Notes: generated from the sequence alone by a model not told the origin. A DNA stretch of 64,000 bases from Rhizobium sp. FKL33 (GCF_005222915.1 NZ_STFX01000017.1:1-64000); one strand, 5' to 3'; counted from the first letter of the stretch, positions 44,728 to 53,156 are shown. Made by a program: numbers and translations.

Positions 44728-46035
44728 TCACGAACCCGGCAGCACGCGGACGCCGTAGAGTTTCAGCTTGCGGCCCTTGCCCATCACGTCGCTGTTGATG
44801 ATGATCTGGCCAGCCTCCGAAGGCGCCATCTTGCCGTCGAAGGTGACATGGATCAGTTCGTCGGCCCGCTCGTTGCCGACGGTGAAGCGATGACGGCCGC
44901 AGCCGCCCATCGCGCCGAAGGCGCATTCGACATAGATCTGCGTCGGCGCGTCGCCATCGGCCTTGACGGTGAGGGCGATGGTCGCGGTCTTGCCGGCAAG
45001 CGTCTGCAGAAGCTCTTCCGGCGTCTCCACCGTTACCTCGCCATTCTTGCCGGACGCGTTCGAGGCGATCGTCACGCCGTCGCCGTCGCTGTCGCTGAAG
45101 GAGGCGACGAGCGCCGCTGCGCGCGGTGAAATCGCATTGGCTTCCTTGCCGGTATAGACATTGACCCAGTCGCCGGAGAAACGGCGCAAGGGATCCAGCG
45201 GCTCGGACTGCTGCGCCGCCGGCGCGGCGGTCTGCAATTCCTTGGGCACCAGATCGAAATTGCCTTCGCCCTTCAGCGCCACGTCGATCATGCCGGTGGC
45301 GTAGACCCACCAGACGCCGAAGCCGATGGCGCCGAGGAAACACGAATACACGAAGAGCGATATGAAGAAGGAGGCGACGCCGCCTCGCTTCCGGCGCTGC
45401 GATTTTTCGACCTTGGCCTTGTTTTTGCGATGTTTGATTTTGCCGACCTTGGCGTGCTCATGCGCAATCGGCGCGCTGGCCTGGGACCGGCGATCATCCG
45501 CCACCAGCCGCGCCATGGGCTCGTTGACGCGCGGCGCGACGTCGTCGAGCGATCCCGCATCGGCGCGTGTCTCGCGCGCTGCGCGGTCGTCGCGGTCGAG
45601 TTCGATGTTCGGCGCGGCGCGGCCCGTCGCGGGCGCCGCATCGAGATCGGGCGCATTCACGGAGAAATCGTCGTTGGCGTCGCGACGGGGAGATCGCGGC
45701 TCCGGCGCGATCTCCGGCTCGGGATCCGGTTCGCGCTCGATCAGCACTTTTTCGAGCCGCGCCATGGCGCGTAGTCTCTCGCGCTCTTCCTCCTCGATCG
45801 TCTGGATCGTGGCGTCGAGCCGCTGGCGTTGCCGGGCGATGACCTCTTCGTCCTCGACCTCCTGCTTGGCGAGGCCGGCGTCGAGCGCGTGCCGGGCGGA
45901 TTGATAGATGCGGGCGCGGATCTCCGGATCGGAGCGATCGGCGCGTTCGAGCGCGTTGCGGATAGCGTGTTCGAGACCGCTCACTGTCGTCTTAATCCCG
46001 TGCTCGTTACAAAAACCGTGCATTTCGGTAAACAT
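44728..46035 (-). CDS. hypothetical single-span membrane protein
   Basis: The product of about 435 residues is modular. An N-terminal helical region (about 17-60) is followed by a charged coiled coil (about 60-100), a Pro/Asp/Arg-rich disordered linker (100-195), a strongly basic patch (about 199-219), one membrane span (about 220-246) and a C-terminal beta-rich domain (FSGDWVNVYTGKE..., ending GVRVLPGS). The basic patch before the span predicts a cytoplasmic N terminus and periplasmic C terminus. No family is recognised. Convergence with phoB gives no functional clue. Two near ATGs make the start uncertain. Confidence 0.72.
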   Translation of the reverse strand: MFTEMHGFCNEHGIKTTVSGLEHAIRNALERADRSDPEIRARIYQSARHALDAGLAKQEVEDEEVIARQRQRLDATIQTIEEEERERLRAMARLEKVLIEREPDPEPEIAPEPRSPRRDANDDFSVNAPDLDAAPATGRAAPNIELDRDDRAARETRADAGSLDDVAPRVNEPMARLVADDRRSQASAPIAHEHAKVGKIKHRKNKAKVEKSQRRKRGGVASFFISLFVYSCFLGAIGFGVWWVYATGMIDVALKGEGNFDLVPKELQTAAPAAQQSEPLDPLRRFSGDWVNVYTGKEANAISPRAAALVASFSDSDGDGVTIASNASGKNGEVTVETPEELLQTLAGKTATIALTVKADGDAPTQIYVECAFGAMGGCGRHRFTVGNERADELIHVTFDGKMAPSEAGQIIINSDVMGKGRKLKLYGVRVLPGS

Positions 46036-46199
46036 TCCCCGCCGCACTTGCAAGCGCGCTTCAGGGCCCGATCCCCGGCAAACACCGGCAATGCAGCCAA
46101 AAAAGGGCGGCGTGAGGAGTTGCGAGAAAATTCAAGGTTGAACAATTCCTCCGGCTTGGCCTATCATGGCGGCAAAACAGGTCCATCATGGGAGTGAAT

Positions 46200-47159
46200 A
46201 TGAGCCTGCCCGCTATCCTCACCGACAATCTCCGCCTGCCGGTCGTCGCCTCGCCGCTGTTCATTATTTCGCATCCAGAACTGGTGATCGCCCAATGCAA
46301 GGCCGGCGTAGTCGGTTCCTTTCCGGCGCTGAATGCGCGGCCCGCCAGCCAGCTCGACGAATGGCTGGCCGAAATCACCGAAACGCTCGCCGCCCATGAT
46401 GCCGCCAACCCTGCGCGCAAGGCCGCGCCCTTTGCGGTCAATCAGATCGTGCACACGACCAACAAGCGGCTGGAGCAAGATCTGACCCTTTGCGTGAAAT
46501 ACAAGGTGCCGATCGTCATCTCCTCTCTCGGCGCGGTGCCCGAGGTCAACCAGGCGATCCACTCCTATGGCGGCGTGGTGCTGCATGACGTGATCAACAA
46601 TCGCCACGCCAACTCCGCCATCCGCAAGGGCGCCGACGGGCTGATCGCGGTGGCGACCGGGGCAGGGGGCCATGCCGGCAAACTTTCGCCCTTCGCGCTG
46701 ATCCAGGAAATCCGCGAATGGTTCGACGGCCCGCTCCTGCTGTCGGGCGCGATCGCCAATGGCGGCGCCATCCTCGCCGCCCAGGCCATGGGCGCTGACA
46801 TGGCCTATATCGGATCGCCCTTCATCGCCACCAAAGAAGCCCGCGCGGTGGACGCCTACAAGCAGATGATCGTCGAAAGTTGCGCCGACGACATCGTCTA
46901 TTCCAACTATTTCACCGGCATTCACGGCAATTACCTAAAGGGCTCGATCCGCGCGGTCGGCATGGATCCCGACCACCTGCCGGAAGCTGAACCCTCCAAG
47001 ATGGATTTCGAAAAGGCGACCGAAGGCCCCAAGGCCTGGAAGGAAATCTGGGGCTGCGGCCAGGGCATCGGCGCGGTCAAATCCGTTCTCCCCGTCGCCG
47101 ACCTCGTCGATCGCTTCGAGCGCGAATACAAGGCCGCCCGCGTGCGCATCTGCGGCTGA
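46200..47159 (+). CDS. nitronate monooxygenase-like FMN oxidoreductase
   Basis: The 319-residue protein has the FMN-binding TIM barrel of the 2-nitropropane dioxygenase/nitronate monooxygenase family: GVVGSFPALNARP near the N terminus, DGLIAVATGAGGHAG for phosphate binding, LSGAIANGGAILAAQAMGADMAYIGSPFIATKEA for the FMN site. Such enzymes oxidise nitronates or act as NAD(P)H flavin oxidoreductases; which applies cannot be told. GGGAG precedes the ATG at MSLPAIL. A hairpin and tRNA-Thr follow. Confidence 0.88.
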   Translation: MSLPAILTDNLRLPVVASPLFIISHPELVIAQCKAGVVGSFPALNARPASQLDEWLAEITETLAAHDAANPARKAAPFAVNQIVHTTNKRLEQDLTLCVKYKVPIVISSLGAVPEVNQAIHSYGGVVLHDVINNRHANSAIRKGADGLIAVATGAGGHAGKLSPFALIQEIREWFDGPLLLSGAIANGGAILAAQAMGADMAYIGSPFIATKEARAVDAYKQMIVESCADDIVYSNYFTGIHGNYLKGSIRAVGMDPDHLPEAEPSKMDFEKATEGPKAWKEIWGCGQGIGAVKSVLPVADLVDRFEREYKAARVRICG

Positions 47160-47201
47160 GACCGCCTTCGCTTTTTTCCGCGAAAACCGTCCGCCCGCGT
47201 C

Positions 47202-47230
47202 TTGCATTCCTGAAACTTTGATTGTATCAG
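47202..47230 (+). promoter_or_regulatory. candidate promoter of tRNA-Thr
   Basis: TTGCAT and TATCAG are 17 bases apart, about 40 bases upstream of the tRNA. The tRNA-Arg candidate promoter has the same TTGCA(A/T)-17 layout. Confidence 0.45.
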
Positions 47231-47232
47231 CC

Positions 47233-47258
47233 CGTCATCGCCCGAACAGGCGATGACG
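47233..47258 (+). other. stem-loop in the leader of tRNA-Thr
   Basis: CGTCATCGCC-CGAACA-GGCGATGACG is a perfect 10-bp stem, 12 bases before the mature tRNA. It has no T run, so it may shape the pre-tRNA leader or stop transcripts arriving from the upstream gene. Confidence 0.5.
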
Positions 47259-47270
47259 GCGCTTCGCCGG

Positions 47271-47346
47271 GCCGCTTTAGCTCAGTCGGTAGAGCACATC
47301 ATTCGTAATGATGGGGTCACGTGTTCGAGTCACGTAAGCGGCACCA
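47271..47346 (+). tRNA. tRNA-Thr (anticodon CGT)
   Basis: A 76-nt cloverleaf including encoded CCA. Acceptor arms GCCGCTT and AAGCGGC pair perfectly with discriminator A. The D arm holds AGCTCAGTCGGTAGAGC, the anticodon stem CATCA/TGATG holds loop TTCGTAA with anticodon CGT (ACG codon), and the T arm has GTTCGAGTC. A T run follows the CCA. Confidence 0.97.
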
Positions 47347-47518
47347 TTTTCCCTGACAATGTCCATTGATATCGCTGGCTCTCTGCGTGCCGCGTGCATG
47401 TTCGACAAAGTCCTGCGTTGAGCAAAACTGCTGCAAGCGGCTCAAATTACCTTAATTTTATGCGCTTATAATGTCTGCCGGAACGATGCAGCGCAGAGCA
47501 TGTGCGACGAGGGTGGCG

Positions 47519-47782
47519 ATGGCGGCGGAGCAGGGCGAAGACAAGCGCAAGACGCCGAGGCTCAAAGCATTCAAGGCCGGGCGTATCGTGTTTCATCATG
47601 GTGGGTCGACGATCGATTGCACCATTCGCAACCTGTCGGACGCCGGCGCAAAGCTGACGCTGGAACAGGCCCTGCTCGCGCCGGATCGGTTCCAGCTTCA
47701 GTTCCAGGATGGGACGATGCGGCCTTGCACCGTTCGCTGGCGCAAGCTCACCGAGATCGGCGTCAGTTTCGACGACGCCTGA
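47519..47782 (+). CDS. PilZ-domain protein
   Basis: The 87-residue protein is a stand-alone PilZ domain, a probable cyclic di-GMP receptor. The conserved N-terminal RxxxR is seen in EDKRKTPRLKAFKAG (K-R-K-T-P-R), and the second motif D/NxSxxG in CTIRNLSDAGAKLTLE. The ATG at MAAEQGED follows GAGGGTGGCG. A TATAAT hexamer lies at 47467-47472. It is convergent with the kinase-like gene. Confidence 0.85.
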   Translation: MAAEQGEDKRKTPRLKAFKAGRIVFHHGGSTIDCTIRNLSDAGAKLTLEQALLAPDRFQLQFQDGTMRPCTVRWRKLTEIGVSFDDA

Positions 47783-47805
47783 GCCGGGCGCGATCCGTTC
47801 TGGCC

Positions 47806-49098
47806 TCAGTCCGGCGTCACCGCATCGAGAAAGCGGCTCAACCGATCGCCGTCTCCGAGCGGCTCCGATCCCATCTGCAGCGCCACCGAAAAGGCGATCG
47901 CCGAGGAGATGTCGTTATGCGAGGCGGCGCCGGCGCGGAGGTTCATCACAAGCGTCGGGCAGAGGAACAGCGCCAGTTTCAGCGTTTCGCGCCAGTCGTC
48001 CGGCAGCATGTCCCGGCTTTTGAGCAGCGCGAGCAGCGGCCGCCACAGCCGTTCGGCCTTCGTCTCCAGCAGCGCCTGCCGGACGGGGCTCAGATCCCAA
48101 TCCGTCTCGAAAGCCAGGACGCCGTCGCGATAGGATGCGCTTGCCGAATAGCGCTGCGCCGCTTCCTGGGGGTCATAGAGCCATAGGGGATGGGCGAAGA
48201 TATTGTGGAAGGTCGCCTTGGCTTCGGCGAGTAGCGTCGGCACATGCTCGCCGGCGAAAGCGGGGTCGAAGAAGGACAGGCTGGCGCCGCCCGCCTCGCG
48301 GCGTGAATACCAGACATTGGCGTTGTGCGCGTCGCCATGGGCGACCACGCCGCCCGCGTCGGCCAGACGGATCGGGTTCAGCCTCTCCGCAGCGCGGGCG
48401 AAGAGCGCGCCGAACGTGTCGCGATAGGCCTGGTCGTTGACCGTCACCTGCGCTGTCGAGAACGTCTCCCAGTCGAGGCTTGCGCCTGGGAACCGGAAGG
48501 TCTGGCCGATATAGAAATCGCGATAGCGCCCGCCGGGCGCCTGTCGCGTCGCGGGCTCGATCATCCGTTCGAAAAACAGCCGGTTGATCGGCTCGGCCTG
48601 GGCTTGAGCCGGGGTGATCGGATTCAGCGTCTCGTGATAGACGGCCAGCAGTCGGTCGTTCAACTCGCCTTCGGCAGCGACTGCCTCGGCGTCCGCGCGC
48701 GCGTCAGGCGCAAGATCGAGACCGCGCAGCACGTCGGAAAAGCGCGGATCGGAGCGCCTGGCATAGACGAGGATCTGCTCACCCGGCAGAACCGACATCA
48801 TCACAGGTTGATCGACCGGCAAACCGGCCCGGGCAAGAATGTCGGCGCGGTAATATTCGCCCGTCATCGCCTCCTCGCCCTCCTCCTGATGGAATTTGAA
48901 GAAATAGGCCTGGCCATCCGCCTCGAAGAAGCCGTTCAGCGAATTGAGGCTGTATTGGTCGTGATTGATGGCCAGATTTTCCGGCGCGATGTCGAAGAGT
49001 TCGGACAGGAGCGCCGTCAGTTGCGCCAGCGCGCGCGGCTCGTCGCTGCGGGCCAGCGCGCGGATTTCGGCGGTGCGGCTTTTCGGCGTTTCGGACAT
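47806..49098 (-). CDS. aminoglycoside phosphotransferase-fold kinase
   Basis: The 430-residue protein has the APH/choline-kinase fold: a nucleotide-binding Lys in AYFFKFH (about 68), the catalytic loop HGDAHNAN (254-261) and the metal-binding DPA in LSFFDPAFAGEH (277-280). It has long N- and C-terminal helical parts. The family phosphorylates small alcohols and sugars as well as antibiotics; context argues for a metabolite. AGGAGCGGTTC precedes the ATG. It lies 37 bases after the GntR gene and appears to be the last gene of the SDR-HisD-ADH-GntR operon. Substrate unknown. Confidence 0.78.
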   Translation of the reverse strand: MSETPKSRTAEIRALARSDEPRALAQLTALLSELFDIAPENLAINHDQYSLNSLNGFFEADGQAYFFKFHQEEGEEAMTGEYYRADILARAGLPVDQPVMMSVLPGEQILVYARRSDPRFSDVLRGLDLAPDARADAEAVAAEGELNDRLLAVYHETLNPITPAQAQAEPINRLFFERMIEPATRQAPGGRYRDFYIGQTFRFPGASLDWETFSTAQVTVNDQAYRDTFGALFARAAERLNPIRLADAGGVVAHGDAHNANVWYSRREAGGASLSFFDPAFAGEHVPTLLAEAKATFHNIFAHPLWLYDPQEAAQRYSASASYRDGVLAFETDWDLSPVRQALLETKAERLWRPLLALLKSRDMLPDDWRETLKLALFLCPTLVMNLRAGAASHNDISSAIAFSVALQMGSEPLGDGDRLSRFLDAVTPD

Positions 49099-49135
49099 GA
49101 ACCGCTCCTAAAAAGATGGTTGGGATGACAACGGC

Positions 49136-49864
49136 TTATCGGAAGGAGCCGGGTGCATAACGGCTGCCGAGCGTATAGCGGCTGCTATAGGTGAAGCGGT
49201 TGACGGTGGCGACCGTCGAGCCCGTCCAGGTGCGGCGATGCAACAGCAGACAGGGCGCGCCGGCTTCGAGCGCCAGCATCCGGGCGGTCTCTTCGTCGGC
49301 GGTGATGGCGGCGATCACCTGTTCGACTTCGGTGAGCGGCGTGCTCTTCTGCAGGAAGTCATAGGTCGTGATCGCGGAAAAATCCTGCTTGTCGTAATCG
49401 GGGGCGAGGTCGGAATTGACGAAGCGCTCCTCGATCATCACGGGCATGTCGTTCTCATGATGCAGGATCATCGAATGGCCGACGGCTTTGCGCGTGGCGA
49501 AATCGAAGGCGGCCAGCAATTCCTGGCTGGGCTGCAGGCTTTCGAGCAGCAGGATGTCAGCCCGGTAGCGCGCCCCGCGCGTCCGGATCTCGCTGGCGAT
49601 GTCGACGATTTCGATCAGCGTCGAATAGGGTTTTGGCGGCGCGACGAAAGTGCCGACCCCCTGGATGCGGACGAGATGGCCGTCCGAGGTGAGTTCGCGC
49701 AGCGCCCGATGCACGGTCATCCGCGACACGCCAAGCATCGACACCAGCTCGTGCTCGGACGGCACGCGCTGATCCTTGCCCCAGGCGCCGCTGATGATAT
49801 GGTCGAGTATATACTCCTTGACCTTTTCATAGAGCGGGCCGGCCGTTTCAGGCAGGTTGGCCAT
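49136..49864 (-). CDS. GntR family regulator, HutC subfamily
   Basis: The 242-residue protein has a GntR winged HTH (PLYEKVKEYILDHIISGAWG, then VPSEHELVSMLGVSRMTVHRALRELTSDGHLVRIQGVGTFV) and a UTRA ligand domain (VNSDLAPDYDKQDFSAITTYDFL and LLHRRTWTG). It closely resembles histidine utilisation repressors HutC, which bind urocanate. No hut catabolic gene is present; instead it is embedded among dehydrogenases, so its ligand may differ. GGGAGGCGATC precedes the ATG. It overlaps the Zn-dehydrogenase gene by 17 bases. Confidence 0.88.
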   Translation of the reverse strand: MANLPETAGPLYEKVKEYILDHIISGAWGKDQRVPSEHELVSMLGVSRMTVHRALRELTSDGHLVRIQGVGTFVAPPKPYSTLIEIVDIASEIRTRGARYRADILLLESLQPSQELLAAFDFATRKAVGHSMILHHENDMPVMIEERFVNSDLAPDYDKQDFSAITTYDFLQKSTPLTEVEQVIAAITADEETARMLALEAGAPCLLLHRRTWTGSTVATVNRFTYSSRYTLGSRYAPGSFR

Positions 49865-50885
49865 GATCGCCTCCCAGTTCCGGGATGATGATGGTCTTCA
49901 GCCCTGCGGCGTGTCCGTCCAGTAGCCGGCGATAGGCGTCGGGGGTTGCATCGAGCGAAATGCGCGTTTCGATCAGCTGTCCGAGCGCGTCGGCGAGATC
50001 GGGCATCATCGCCACCGCCTCCGGCAATTCGTCTTCGAAGGCATGGCAGCCGATCAGCGCGATCTCGCGCTCCACCAGCAGGTTGGGATCGAGCGTGAGC
50101 TGGCCATGGGAGATGCCGACCAGCGCCAGCGCCCCGCCGCCGGAGAGCAGGTTGATCAGCGCGTCAAGCGCGCCAATGCTGCCGGTGGCGTCGAGCGCAT
50201 AGCGCAGAGGCCGTCCGTCGAGCGCCGCCTCGATCAATGCGGCGTCGAGATCGACGCTGCGGGCGCCGGCGACATCGCCCACCAGCGCGGCCCGCGCCGT
50301 ATTGCGCTCGGCGATCAGGATCGGCCCGTCATGCAGCCGGGAAAGCAGCAGCGCCGCCAATCCGCCGATCGGACCGCAGCCGGCGACCAGAACCGGCTCG
50401 CCGCCGGGCAGGCGCAGCCGCTTGACCGCATGCAGCGCCACCGCCAAGGGTTCGGCCATGGCGGCGATCTCGGGGGCGAGAGCCGAGGGGCATTGCGTCA
50501 CCAGCCGGGCAGGCAGCACGCATTCCTCGGCGAAGCCGCCATCGCAGACCTCGCCGACAAAGCCGAGCTTTTCGCAGACATTGCGGCGGCCGGAGCGACA
50601 GGCGGCGCAGTCGCCGCACCAATAGCGGCTGTCGGCGGCGACGAGATCGCCGACTCTGAGACCCATGACATCAGCAGCGATTTCGGTGATCACGCCTGCA
50701 AATTCATGGCCCGCCACCGAGGGCGATCGGCTGATCCACTGGCCGGTGCGGAAATTATGAAGGTCGGAGCCGCAGATGCCGGCGGCCTTGACAGTGATCC
50801 GCACCGAGCCAGAAACGAGCGGCCCCGGCGCCGGGATGTCCTCGACGCGCAGGTCGCCCGCTTTGTAGAGCCTGACCGCCTTCAT
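49848..50885 (-). CDS. zinc-dependent medium-chain dehydrogenase
   Basis: The 345-residue MDR-family enzyme oxidises a secondary alcohol or polyol with NAD(P). The catalytic zinc ligands are Cys38, His60 and Glu61 (AGICGSDLHN, VAGHEFAG). The structural zinc is held by Cys90, 93, 96 and 104 (CGDCAACRSGRRNVC). The Rossmann motif is VAGCGPIGGLAALLL. It most resembles sorbitol, idonate and threonine dehydrogenase types. GTGAGG precedes the ATG. It sits 7 bases after the HisD-like gene and overlaps the regulator gene. Confidence 0.9.
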   Translation of the reverse strand: MKAVRLYKAGDLRVEDIPAPGPLVSGSVRITVKAAGICGSDLHNFRTGQWISRSPSVAGHEFAGVITEIAADVMGLRVGDLVAADSRYWCGDCAACRSGRRNVCEKLGFVGEVCDGGFAEECVLPARLVTQCPSALAPEIAAMAEPLAVALHAVKRLRLPGGEPVLVAGCGPIGGLAALLLSRLHDGPILIAERNTARAALVGDVAGARSVDLDAALIEAALDGRPLRYALDATGSIGALDALINLLSGGGALALVGISHGQLTLDPNLLVEREIALIGCHAFEDELPEAVAMMPDLADALGQLIETRISLDATPDAYRRLLDGHAAGLKTIIIPELGGDHGQPA

Positions 50886-50892
50886 ACCGGCC

Positions 50893-52215
50893 TCACTTCG
50901 GCAAATAGGCGTCGCGGACAGACGACACAGCGAGCTCATGCGAGGAGAAGCCTTCGTAGCGCGCCAGCAGCCGGGCATTATGGGCGAATTCCGGATAGGC
51001 GGAGGCGGTGACATAGCCGATTGACGAGCGCTTGACGAAGTCGGTGACCGACAGCGGCCCATAGGTGCGCGCCCAGCGGCTGGTCGGCAGCACGGCGTTG
51101 GGGCCGAGACCGAAATTGCCGATGGAGACAGGCGTATGCGGCCCCATCAGGATTTCTGCCGCCTCGGTGATCTTGCCGAGATGGGCGAAGGGATCGGTCG
51201 ACAGGATTTCCAGATGTTCCGGCGCGTAATCATTGACGAAGCGATAGCTCTCTTCGAGCGACGGCGTCAGCACGATGCCGCCATAGGCGCCGCCGAGCAC
51301 GGCGGAGGAGAAGGCCACCCGCTGTTCGGTCATGCGCGCCCAGTGTTCGGGCAGCGCCGCTAAAGCTTCCTCCGCCACCCGGCGCGAATGAGTGACGAGA
51401 TAGGCTGAGGAGTCGGGGCCATGTTCGGCCTCAACCAGCAGGTCGAGCGCGGCGAGGCCGCCATGCACGGTGTCGTCGGCGAAGATCACCGCTTCGGAAG
51501 GGCCGGCCGGCAGGCCGGGATCGATAACGCCCGAGAGCAGACGCTTGGCGGCAACCACCCAGGGGCTGCCAGGGCCGACGATCTTCAACGCCGGCTTGAT
51601 GGTTTCGGTGCCATAGGCGGCGGCGGCCACTGCCTGGGCGCCGCCGCATTTGTAGACGGTTTCGACGCCTGCGAGCCGCGCCGCGATCAGCGTCGCCGCA
51701 TCCACGGAGCCGTCGGGCGAGGGCGGCGTGAAGATCGCCAGCTCCGGCACGCCTGCCACGACCGCCGGAACGGCGGTCATCATGGTCACCGACGGGAACG
51801 CGCCCTTGCCGCGCGGAATATAGAGCGCCACCGACTTGATCGGCGTGAAGCGGTCGCCGGCGAATGCGCCGGGGCGCATTTCCTTGAGCCACATGGCTTC
51901 GGGCTTCTGCTCTTCGTGGAAGCGCCTGATGTTGTCGATGCCGAAGCGGATTGCCCCGATCACCTCTTTGTCGACCAGGTCGAAAGCGGCGTCGAATTCG
52001 GCTTCCGTCGCCTTCAGGCGGTCTTCGGTGATGTCGGCGCGATCGAGTTCGCGGCCGAAGCGGGCGAGCGCCGCGTCGCCTTCGGTGCGGACGGCTTCGA
52101 TGATCGGCCGCGCTCTGTCCATGAAGCTGGAGAGATCGGCTTCGGAGCGGCGCAGGAGCGCCGCGCGCTGGCTGGCGTCGAGGCTGGCGAGTTCGTGAAA
52201 GGAAACCTTGGTCAT
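50893..52215 (-). CDS. histidinol dehydrogenase-like dehydrogenase (HpsN-like), not true HisD
   Basis: The 440-residue protein has the HisD fold over its full length, with the catalytic pair Glu333-His334 (YAPEHLEI) and the NAD-region LVEAEHGPDSSAYLVTHS. The true HisD zinc ligand Gln is replaced by Glu262 (EAEH), His265 is kept, Asp is replaced by Asn367 in SIGNFGLGPNAVLP, and His426 (SSHEL) is kept. The substrate segment GNFxLGPNAVLPTSRWARTYG is that of the sulfopropanediol dehydrogenase HpsN group rather than GDYxSGTNHVLPT of HisD. It lies outside any his cluster, next to an SDR and a Zn-dehydrogenase. The start is at MTKVSFHEL. Confidence 0.85.
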   Translation of the reverse strand: MTKVSFHELASLDASQRAALLRRSEADLSSFMDRARPIIEAVRTEGDAALARFGRELDRADITEDRLKATEAEFDAAFDLVDKEVIGAIRFGIDNIRRFHEEQKPEAMWLKEMRPGAFAGDRFTPIKSVALYIPRGKGAFPSVTMMTAVPAVVAGVPELAIFTPPSPDGSVDAATLIAARLAGVETVYKCGGAQAVAAAAYGTETIKPALKIVGPGSPWVVAAKRLLSGVIDPGLPAGPSEAVIFADDTVHGGLAALDLLVEAEHGPDSSAYLVTHSRRVAEEALAALPEHWARMTEQRVAFSSAVLGGAYGGIVLTPSLEESYRFVNDYAPEHLEILSTDPFAHLGKITEAAEILMGPHTPVSIGNFGLGPNAVLPTSRWARTYGPLSVTDFVKRSSIGYVTASAYPEFAHNARLLARYEGFSSHELAVSSVRDAYLPK

Positions 52216-52245
52216 GGGAATGCCCTTGCAGACTGTTCTGGGAAG

Positions 52246-52256
52246 ATGTCTATACA
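52246..52256. promoter_or_regulatory. repeated operator-like motif, copy 1
   Basis: ATGTCTATACA, within the dyad ATGT-CTAT-ACAT, lies 31 bases upstream of the HisD-like start. Its copy before the SDR gene differs at one base. Probable site of the HutC-type regulator, whose family recognises TGTA/TACA-type dyads. Confidence 0.5.
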
Positions 52257-52311
52257 TGTCTCGGCAGGACGTCAATGGAATGCCTAAAATTCCATCCTGC
52301 CTCTTGATTGA

Positions 52312-53073
52312 TCAGATGGAGGCGAGATAGCCGCCGTCGATGGGAATGCAGACCCCCGTTACATAGCGTGACGCGTCGCTGGCGAGGAAGATGACGCTGC
52401 CTGCCACATCCTCCATCGCGCCGAAACGGCGTTGCGGGATCTTCTGCAACATGGAGGCGGCCCAGTCCTCGTTCTCATAGAAGACGTCGGTCATGGCGGT
52501 GCGGAAATAGCCGGGCGCGATGGCGTTGACCCGGATGCCGAGACCGGCCCATTCGGCGGCGAGCGCATGCGTCATGCCCATCAGTCCCGATTTCGACGAG
52601 CCATAGGGGGCAGCGGTGGGGACGCCGACATAGGAGGTCAGCGAGCAGAGATTGACGATCGCCCCGCCCTTCTCCATCCGCCGCGCCGCTGCCTGCGCCA
52701 TGAAGAAGGCGCCCTTCAGATTGGTGTCGACGATCCGGTCCCAAAGCGCCTCGTCGACATCGAGCGAGGGGCGGATTTCCTCATAGCCGGCATTGTTGAC
52801 GAGAATGTCCACCCCGCCAAGCGCCTCAATGGCCCGATCGACCGCAAGGGCGCAGGTGGACGCTTCCCGCACGTCGAGCGCAACCGCCGCCGCCTTGCGC
52901 CCGGCAGCCTCGACCGCAGCAACCGTATCCGTCAGCGACTGGACGTCGCGCGCCGTGACCACGACATCGGCGCCCGCCTCTGCGAGGCCGATCGCAATGG
53001 CCTGGCCAATGCCTCGGCTTGCGCCGGTGACGATTGCCTTGCGGCCGGTGAGATCGAATTGCCTGAGCGACAT
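52312..53073 (-). CDS. short-chain dehydrogenase/reductase
   Basis: The 253-residue SDR has the cofactor motif TGASRGIG (16-23), NNAG (93-96) and the catalytic Ser144, Tyr157 and Lys161 (YGSSK). It is of the classical type that interconverts an alcohol and a ketone. PGYFRTAMT and the C-terminal VTGVCIPIDGGYLASI are conserved SDR features. It is first in the minus-strand series, with 96 bases to the HisD-like gene, and each has its own copy of the shared motif. Confidence 0.92.
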   Translation of the reverse strand: MSLRQFDLTGRKAIVTGASRGIGQAIAIGLAEAGADVVVTARDVQSLTDTVAAVEAAGRKAAAVALDVREASTCALAVDRAIEALGGVDILVNNAGYEEIRPSLDVDEALWDRIVDTNLKGAFFMAQAAARRMEKGGAIVNLCSLTSYVGVPTAAPYGSSKSGLMGMTHALAAEWAGLGIRVNAIAPGYFRTAMTDVFYENEDWAASMLQKIPQRRFGAMEDVAGSVIFLASDASRYVTGVCIPIDGGYLASI

Positions 53074-53145
53074 GGCGGCTTTCCCTGTTCTAGCAGGCGT
53101 GCAGGCTAAAACGGCGCCGGGCCTCATGCAAGGCCTTTGCTGTAC

Positions 53146-53156
53146 ATGCCTATACA
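53146..53156. promoter_or_regulatory. repeated operator-like motif, copy 2
   Basis: ATGCCTATACA, within TGTACATGCCTATACA (53141-53156), lies 73 bases upstream of the SDR gene. Ten of eleven bases match copy 1. Confidence 0.5.

Noticed and set aside
49136-52215. Histidine metabolism locus (hutC plus hisD)
   Set aside because: The HisD-like enzyme lacks two true HisD ligands, no hut or his genes adjoin it, and the flanking dehydrogenases do not fit histidine pathways.
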